From: Parietaria judaica
Lineage: Eukaryota; Streptophyta; Magnoliopsida; Rosales; Urticaceae
Direction: 5' to 3'
NCBI GenBank assembly: GCA_954871525.1
Contig: OX940871.1
Coordinates: forward strand, 3,782,001 to 3,846,000
DNA: 64,000 nt
A model generated the notes under the pieces. It was not told the origin of the DNA. It saw nothing but the letters and a program-made list of their open reading frames with translations, and made no database searches. Positions 57,225-64,000 of this stretch are shown here, in pieces. Position 1 is the first letter of the stretch. Each line of letters starts with the position of its first letter. Made by a program: the position numbers and the translations under genes.

Positions 57225-57915
57225 ATAAACCCCTCTTAAACCCCCTAATCCGACGAACTAAAAAGCCTAAAATCAATAAATTAAAAGAAAAATAAAAAAG
57301 GAAAATGAACTGTAAATCCCAGAATCCGAATCAAGAAAAAAACAATTTCCTAAAACAATCGATCCCCCAAATGGAAGCTTCTGTCAAATTACAAGAAACA
57401 CCCCTGCATTCACACGAACAATAAATTCATATTATACACAATAATTATATACTATATCACACAAGAAACACATGAGCAATCTGTGCCATACTTACGGCTT
57501 CGATCTCGATGGCATGGAATTCGTCTGAGAGAGCATGCAAGCGGCGGAGACCGAAACCCAGAGCTCGTCCCTCGGAGCTCCACTCTGGTTCTCCAGCGCA
57601 GACGACATATATGAACTGAATCCAGAGAGGGAGACGAATCTGAAGACCGCGAAACGGATCAGAAATCAACGGACGAGAAATCACGAAGCGACGAACAGCG
57701 AATTCGAACGAGAGCTCTTACAGAAACGGAGATCGTTGGAGGAGGAAGGAGAAGAGTGGAGCTTTGTCTCTCTCTGTCTCCTGCTTGCTCGGTCTCCTCT
57801 CTGGACTCGCTACTCTCGGAGACTGATGAGACCGAGAAGCTCTCTCTCTCTCTCCTCTGTTTCTCTCTCTAGAAAAGCAGAAAATGGAACAGAGGAAGGA
57901 GGGGTATTTATGGAA
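57225..57915 (-). promoter_or_regulatory. ERF118 promoter core, 5' leader and probable leader intron
   Basis: On the minus strand CATAAATACCCC (about 57902-57913) is a good TATA box. A CT-rich leader follows from about 57880. A near-consensus donor GCC|GTAAGTATGG (about 57496) and acceptors with TTTTAG (about 57265) suggest a ~230-bp intron in the leader, a common arrangement in ERF genes. Frames in the leader lack ATG starts. Confidence 0.5.
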
Positions 57916-58259
57916 AGGACGCATGCAGAAAATTGGACCATCTGTCTCAGACTCTGTCCCACTCCCAATCCCCTTTCCCGCCTGGGCTATGTTCCTCTGC
58001 TTCGCGGCTCATTTTAACTTTTTTTTCCGATACTGCCCCCTTCTCTCCTCGTGGGCCCTACCCCTGTGCTTATCTGCTTCGCGCTCATTTTTCTCGTTTA
58101 CCGTCTTTCCCATAATGCCCCTCGGTGGGCCCCGTTGGAGGGGGTTACTCTGGTTCGCGCTCATTTTATCGTTTTACGTCTTTCCGATACTAGCCCTGGG
58201 AGGGCCCAGCGTGCGTCTTCCGATTCTGCCCCTAGGTGGGACCCACTGACTTCTCCGCA

Positions 58260-60640
58260 ATCCGCATGCAGAGCGGAAACGACACTGCGTTCAGTATGTT
58301 TTAAAAAAATTGGATTTTTTAACTCTTATTTAATTAAGTTTTTTTTTTTTGAGGGGTTAAGAAATACAATTGAAAAATAAAATGAGAAAAAGTACAAATA
58401 TCCATTAATTAATTAAAAATATAAGTTTAAATCCCATTTCACACGCACGGACAACAACACCCTTGATGTGGCCAAATGAGTACACGGATTTCACCTTGGC
58501 GAATTTGTCGCATAAACTTATGTTTTAACAAAAATAAAAATATCGGATTCGAAACTTAAAAAAAAGAAGTCATTATTATATGCCAATTGAATGTCATTTA
58601 ATTAATTTTGCTACAAATGATAATTAAAACTCATCTTCGTTGGTAAGATTGTTTGCATTCATTGAGAATTATTAATTATTATTTTCAATTAAAAGAAAGA
58701 CAAATTTAACTTTCTCCTTGATGACCTTTTTGTCAATTTGTTGTGCTGAAGGGTGTTTTAGGCATTTCGATATGTTGCTCAGCCTTTTTGGTGACGTTTC
58801 ACTCATTTCAATTGTAATCGTCATTAATTTCCGAAATTAATTTTAGAGGGGCATTAGCTGTAAAAAAATAATTAAACTTACTAGTATGGGAAGGAGTAAA
58901 GTGGTTTTTACCTGCAATTACCATTTTGCCTTCAAGTCAACCCGTTGGACATTTAACACAATAAATAGATAATGCCAACAAAAATCCAGACTTATGTTAT
59001 TAATTGACCAAACAAAACATAATTAAAGTATTAGCTCATTTCCTAACTTTAATAAAAAAATATATATATGCATTGTGACGCGGCCGGGCGCATTCGTCGA
59101 CGCCGTGTCATGACTCGTGAGAATGTAAGATAACCTGAGGAATACCCGGAGTATAATTAGGGTAACCCGCGGTTGTGAGTATGCCGGTTTAAATTGCTCC
59201 AAGAAAATTGCATGTGATTTCTGATAATTTATTAACATTCTGTGAAAAATTCACAGTCCTATAAAATATCATAGAATCTTATAATTTTATATTTAATTAA
59301 ATTATTTACAAATGATTAATGTTTGTAAATATTATTATTATTATTATACAAAATATGTGTTGGCATTTCCATCAAATTTTTTTATCTACATGTAAAATTA
59401 GATCCGCAAAATCAATTATTAATTTTTAAAATCGTACTAAGTCTTCATCGATGTATGATGTATCCGTCAAATTGAACTTGCGGGGAAAGGTTTCGATAAA
59501 CGAACTTGAAAACTATATTCATGAGAATGTTCAAAATCATAATTTCCGTCCTTAATTTTTACGGAATTGCTTTCAGATCAAAGTCAAACTAACGTTATGA
59601 ATTATACAGAAACAATGAAATACAATTGGTCCAATTACATACTTCTTCTACACTTAAAAAGATTGAGACTCTTTGTAGTCTTGTAAATAAGATCTCTCTA
59701 AAACCATATTAAAACGGAATTATGATTTATTTTAAATTTTGTCAACGACATAATAATTCTCTTTATTTGATTGGTTAATTTAAGCTAAAGTTGGCATCGT
59801 ATATATGTAATGTTCATGAAAACGTGTATAGCATTTCTTATGCAAAATATGCATTTTTCATACAGAAAATACACATAAATTATGCTTTGGTTAGGAACTT
59901 AGAGTTTTATTTATTTTATTTTTTATGATTTTTTATTCTTGATAGTTGATACAACACTAGTCTATTTATAAATTGAATTGAACCATGACGTTTGGAAAAT
60001 CGGTAACAAACGACGAAGTGACGACGATAACTGGCTAAATCTTTCTTGCCGGTACCAAATATATCAAATTATCGTTATTGTTTAAAGTTATTACGTTTTT
60101 GACGTGCGATTTGACAAAAAATAACGGAATCGAGTGCCATTAGACTTTTAACGGAATTGAGTGCCATTAGACTTGTGTCAAGTAGATAACATTCATAGCA
60201 GCCAAAGCCATTCTTTCATGTACTTTTGTAAGATACTGCTCTTTCTAACTATCACATTTAGTAAGAAAGTAACATATTACACACATATATATTTACCTTA
60301 CATTATTTGTATAAAAGAAACTCATTACATATATATATATATATATATAACTAGGATTAGTTTATATTATATATAAAAACACATGTATTAATGGCTTATC
60401 TTTGTAGAAAGTCAAATCAGTAAATTACTTGTTAATTGATATTTACTTATTTAATTGTTATATATAATTTGTTAAGTATTAGACTACAAAAAAGAAAATT
60501 GTGCCTATTATATTAATCATTGTACACTAATTAAGTATTTATGGGGGAAAAATACTACATTGGTCAAAAAATAAGTCTCAAACTTAAAATACATGTATTT
60601 TATTTTGTGCAAATGAATTTATCTATTTTTAATAAAAATG
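58260..60640. other. AT-rich intergenic region, no gene seen
   Basis: 57930-58260 still has promoter-like composition with repeated 'ccctcggtgggcccc/ccctaggtgggaccc' phrases (58115-58245). From 58300 on it is AT-rich with stops in all frames. A small GC-rich island at 59080-59180 shows nothing recognisable. A TA microsatellite lies at 60330-60350. Confidence 0.5.
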
Positions 60641-60646
60641 GGAGCC

Positions 60647-60694
60647 TTAGTAATACCATAATACTATTTCATAATAGTATTATGGTATTACTAA
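60647..60694. repeat. Perfect palindrome, 22-bp arms, 4-nt loop
   Basis: The left arm TTAGTAATACCATAATACTA+TT (60647-60668) is the exact reverse complement of 60673-60694. A partial third copy (ttagtagtaccataatacta) begins at about 60716. The loop is TCAT. No ORF or transposon end is recognisable around it. Confidence 0.92.
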
Positions 60695-60906
60695 AAAATG
60701 CTTTTCAGCAGTGCCTTAGTAGTACCATAATACTATTTTATGAAGAGTTAAATGAGGATAGAGAAAATAAAAATGGAAATGAAAAATGAAAATATTTTTT
60801 TTTATCTTTATGTGTAAAATGTTAAAAAGAAAAAAAAATTGAAAATAATTTATATAAAAGTTAACCAATCATGTTTTCTTGATAAACTTTATTGGCAAAA
60901 TGAAAA

Positions 60907-61405
60907 AAACTGATTGAGGCAATAATGCACAATCTTTGGTCAACAGGGGTTTTAGGTCCCCAACCTTTTTAAGTGTGGGGAAAAGTACACAACGTTTGTT
61001 GATTGTAAAATTCATTGGTCCTTCTGTTAGGAATGTTAAATTCTGCTGATGTGGCATTGTTAAACTGTCAAATGTACTGCCAATTTGTAATATTAATTAC
61101 ATAACCTAATTAATAAGAATAAACTAAATCAAGATTTTAATTATGATTCAAAAATAAGTTAACACTTAAATTAAATAAATAATTTTTATTGGAGTCCATT
61201 TTAAATTAAATAAATAAATAATCACAAATTGACAGTCCATTTGACAGTTTAACGATGCCACATCTGTAGAATTTACGATTCCTAAGGGAAGGACCAACAT
61301 ATTTTACAGTTAACAAACGTTGTGTATTTTTTCCCACACTTTGAAAAGTTGAGAACCTAAAACCCATGTTGACTAAAGGTTGTGGATTATTGCCGCAATT
61401 AATCC
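60907..61405. mobile_element. ~500-bp MITE with ~185-bp inverted repeats (GGGTTAATT relative)
   Basis: The arms include aataatgcacaatctttggt, acacaacgtttgttgattgt, ttggtccttctgttaggaat and aatgtcacat-like blocks, and the right arm is their reverse complement ending GCGGCAATTAATCC (read inverted). The left tip is decayed (ACTGATTGAGGC). The arms match the left half of 40106-40409. No clear target duplication. Confidence 0.78.
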
Positions 61406-62130
61406 TTTTGGAAATGACTTTCCAAACACCCCCTAAGTTATTGAAAACCCGTTGAGAAACTCATTACCTATTACTTAAGATTAAGAACATGATCGAATAT
61501 ATAACATTAATTATTGGTTTTAGCTTAAATTAATGAACTTGGCCAATCACTTAAGTTTATTTTATTATGAACAAACATAAAAATAAAAATAAAATAATAA
61601 CTGGCATGCAAAGGACCAAAGAATCTCCAAATAATAAATTATTAATTAATAAGCAATCATTTTTTTTTTCCATTACAAGACTTGGACGAACCTTCTGTTC
61701 TTTTTCCTTTTAAGCGGCAAAAGTCAAATACTATTCTTCCATAAATAACAATGAAAGAAAAAAGTCAATATTCCCAACATAAGCTCACTCTCATGCAAGC
61801 ACACGTAAGGACATGCTATTTTCTTCCTTAATATATAAAATTATCTCAAATTAAAGCGACGTAGTTTAGGGCATAATATTACACGATCTAGTCGATAAGA
61901 GTATGATTGGTATTCACTTTAATACTACATAGAAGTGCCAAGTTTTGATTGAACGACATGGAATATATAGTTTTGCTATTTATTTACATTTTTATTCCTT
62001 TCTTTTGGGAAAAAAAGGACGAAGACAGATATTATATATAATATTGTTATGTGCATTTTTCGTAACATATAAAAATTGGGCTCATTTTGACGAAAGTCAA
62101 AGCCCATTGAGAAAGTCAAAGTCTGTCATG
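61406..62130. other. AT-rich DNA, no gene seen
   Basis: No exon, RNA gene or repeat structure was recognised before the abrupt rise in GC near 62130. Confidence 0.5.
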
Positions 62131-62134
62131 GTAA

Positions 62135-63470
62135 GTCAAGGCTCATCACCAACGCCAGAGGCCCGGGACCGAAGAACTAAGACATTGGCAAGGCCCGGGG
62201 TCCAAAAGGCGACAAGGTGACAAGACGACGAGGCGACAAGCCGACAAGGCGACGAGGCGACAAGCTGACAAGGCGACGAGCCGACAAGGCACCTCGCCGG
62301 AGCTTGGCAAGGGCATAACTTGCAGTTATTTTACACGACGAGAAGATCCGAGACTACGAAGATCTCCGGGAAATCCTTCGGATTTCCCTGGACACAACCT
62401 ACGGACTCGCGGACAACCCGAAGACATCGAAGGCGAATCAAGAAGCACCGAAGACCCCTTTTGCAGGTAAGGGGCCCCGACAACCCCCCTGTTGTAGAGA
62501 GAAATTCGCAGGGCCCCCTGGAGGTGCAATATTCAAGGAATTCAAAAGCCCCTAAGGTGCAATTACAGGAAATTGTTTTCCTATTAAATAGGAGCATTCG
62601 CCCCTCATTTTCAAACACACCCACAACTTTCTCCAGAGCTTCTCTTTCTAGCTTTCTCTCTCTAGAAAACTCGTCTACTCTTACGGAGGAAAGGACTTGA
62701 GTTAAGAGTTGAGATCGATCTAGAAGTAGAGTCTTAGGCCTGAGAAGAAAAGGTTGTTCGACGGGTCAGCTAAGGCATCCCTTCCTAGGTAGGTAACCAT
62801 GCCACCACCTGCGAGGTCGACAGAGGAAGGAGCTTCCCTTTGTCGGGATAAGGCCCCTCGTAATACGAGGCCACCTACCCCGGCAAGGTCGACAAAGACA
62901 GAGCTTTCCTTCGTCGGGACAAGGCCCCTCGTCATACGAGGCTACCTACCCCGACAAGGTCGACAAAGAAGCACACCTCGTCAGGTCAAGGCTCTCGTTG
63001 TACTTCGCCAACATGAGGGATGTTCGACAGTGAGCTTGCCAGCACCAACGAGGTCAACGAAGAGCACATCACGCCGGTAATAACCAACCATCGGGCCAAG
63101 GGTCACCCCCGGGCCGCCAATAATGGCACTTCCGACGAGTAAAACCACATCGTCATTCACCCGCCGTTTATCACTAACCCCGAACTACGTGGTACCTGAT
63201 TCTCTTAAACTGAGATACGTAGGCAGCCTCGTCCAACCATAAGCGACGGGGCACGGGCCCATTCTACTCTTTTTTGTAGGTCCTCTCTCGCCATAGAAGC
63301 TCGCCAAGGAAGGAAAAGCACGGAGAATCATCAAGAATAGCTCGTAGCTACATCAAGACCGGAGTTCACCCTGACGAGGACATCGCCAAGACAAAGACTC
63401 CGCCCAGACGAGGAGCTTCACCGTGACCCGACTTCGCCGCCTGTTGTGGATTTTCTACGCAAGTATACGT
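62135..63470 (+). repeat. GC-rich LTR/leader-like sequence with internal tandem repeats
   Basis: 62205-62290 is a run of gacaaggcgacgag-like 14-16-bp repeats. At about 62583-62605 a TATA-like ttaaatagg followed by cattttcaaacacaccc and a CT-rich tract looks like an LTR promoter/R region. 62812-62990 holds two and a half ~86-bp repeats (aaggtcgacaaag, cttcgtcgggacaaggcccc, cgtcatacgaggc). Near 63205 the phrase gagatacgtaggcagcctc is of a kind often seen in plant Gypsy LTRs or leaders. No target duplication was found. It is probably the LTR and leader of a large Gypsy element or a mosaic of such pieces. Confidence 0.5.
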
Positions 63471-63515
63471 ATCGAAAACAAGTAATATAATGATAAGAAA
63501 AGTCGATCCCACCGA

Positions 63516-64000
63516 GTCTTGTTGCACAAACGAGGTAATGTCGCCTCTCATTCTAGCCGTTTTCGCTGGCGGGAAATACTTTGCTAGGAACTTCTTTGCC
63601 AATTCGTTCCAAGTAGTGATAGATCCTGCTGGTAGAGAGTTCAACCAACTATTAGCTTTGTCGCGAAGTGAAAACGGGAAGAGTCTCAACCGTATGGCGT
63701 CAGACGAAACTCCATTGAATTTGAAGGTGTCACAAATCTCCAAGAATAGCGTGATATGAGAATTTGGGTCATCATTCAACGACCCGCCAAATTGCACTGA
63801 ATTCTGGATCATCTGAAGAATTGCCGGCTTAAGCTCGAATGTGTTCGCTTCAATAGGTGGCCGTACAATGCTGGTTTGAATTACTCCCATCTGTGGAGCT
63901 GCATAATCTCGCAATGTCATATTCTGACGGTCGCCTTCGGTTGGTTCGCCCATTGTCAATGGTTGATTCTGAGCTTGTTGTCGTTCTTTCCTATTCTCTC
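63516..64000 (-). pseudogene. Ty3/Gypsy (Athila/Tat-type) gag fragment, runs off the window edge
   Basis: The minus-strand frame contains the retrotransposon gag domain: FELKPAILQMIQ, VQFGG, HITLFLEICDTFKFNGV, IRLRLFPFSLRDKA, SWLNSLP, ITTWNELAKKFLAKYFPP and ITSFVQQDS. Its N-terminal side extends past position 64000. After QQDS (about 63516) the sequence leaves the family, where EPLYEAWERFK is expected. The downstream gag, protease and pol are therefore missing on this side and the copy is truncated. Confidence 0.82.

Noticed and set aside
57535..58380. Plus-strand ORFs of 109-160 aa upstream of ERF118
   Set aside because: They overlap the CT-rich ERF leader and promoter and show no family similarity.
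62320..63080. Plus-strand ORFs of 93-126 aa as genes
   Set aside because: They lie in LTR/leader-like sequence with tandem repeats; the open frames result from GC-rich repeats.

Overview
The window looks like nuclear DNA of a eudicot plant. Genes are interrupted by short GT-AG introns, intergenic DNA is very AT-rich, and the recognisable genes are plant-specific or of plant type: a kinesin-14 with a plant-type tail, a CONSTANS-like B-box/CCT factor, MIR319, a CCR4-type nuclease, a CRF-clade AP2/ERF factor and a plastid L21 exon. Transposons are typical of plants: Copia, Athila/Tat-type Gypsy, hAT, Mutator-like elements (MULEs) and MITEs. I cannot name the species.

Layout, left to right. 22-5840 (-): an 18-exon kinesin-14 gene; its reading frame is open across every junction, one intron looks U12 (AT-AC) type, and another holds a hairpin MITE. 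The N-terminal calponin-homology (CH) region of its closest relatives is not visible. 5.9-12.9 kb: AT-rich DNA with a degenerate 20-bp GTAAC repeat array, a 1.16-kb element with ends GGGTTAATT, tandem repeats and two MITEs whose empty sites survive in sister repeat copies. 13204-15497 (+): a COL16-type BBX gene. 16867-22550 (-): a young Copia element spoiled by a single stop codon, with a 306-bp hAT MITE in one LTR. 22.5-35 kb: repeats, MITEs and a hAT transposase relic that itself carries a MULE-like MITE. 35.37-35.83 kb (+): MIR319. 38971-39389 (-): NDUFB10, a respiratory complex I subunit. 40635-45817 (+): a complete 14-exon CCR4 homolog 5 type deadenylase gene. 49.8-50.25 kb: tandem repeats.

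50.9-55.8 kb is the strangest part. The first exon of a TBC/Rab-GAP gene (+) and the first exon of plastid RPL21 (-) point towards each other. Between them lie about 2.5 kb of palindromic GTAAC..GTTAC motifs on a 20-bp period (100-bp higher-order repeat) and the frameshifted C-terminus of a MULE transposase. Neither gene has further exons here. This is my best candidate for an undescribed element. 56360-57211 (-): an ERF118/CRF-clade AP2 factor. 58-64 kb: AT-rich DNA, a perfect 22-bp-arm palindrome, another long-TIR MITE, then GC-rich LTR-like sequence and a cut-off Gypsy gag (-) at the right edge.

The intact genes do not form a pathway. They are ordinary independent plant loci: microtubule motor, light/development transcription factor, TCP-regulating microRNA, complex I subunit, mRNA decay enzyme and cytokinin/ethylene-type factor. 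All coordinates and exon models were derived by eye from splice signals, frame and remembered family motifs; no database or alignment was run.
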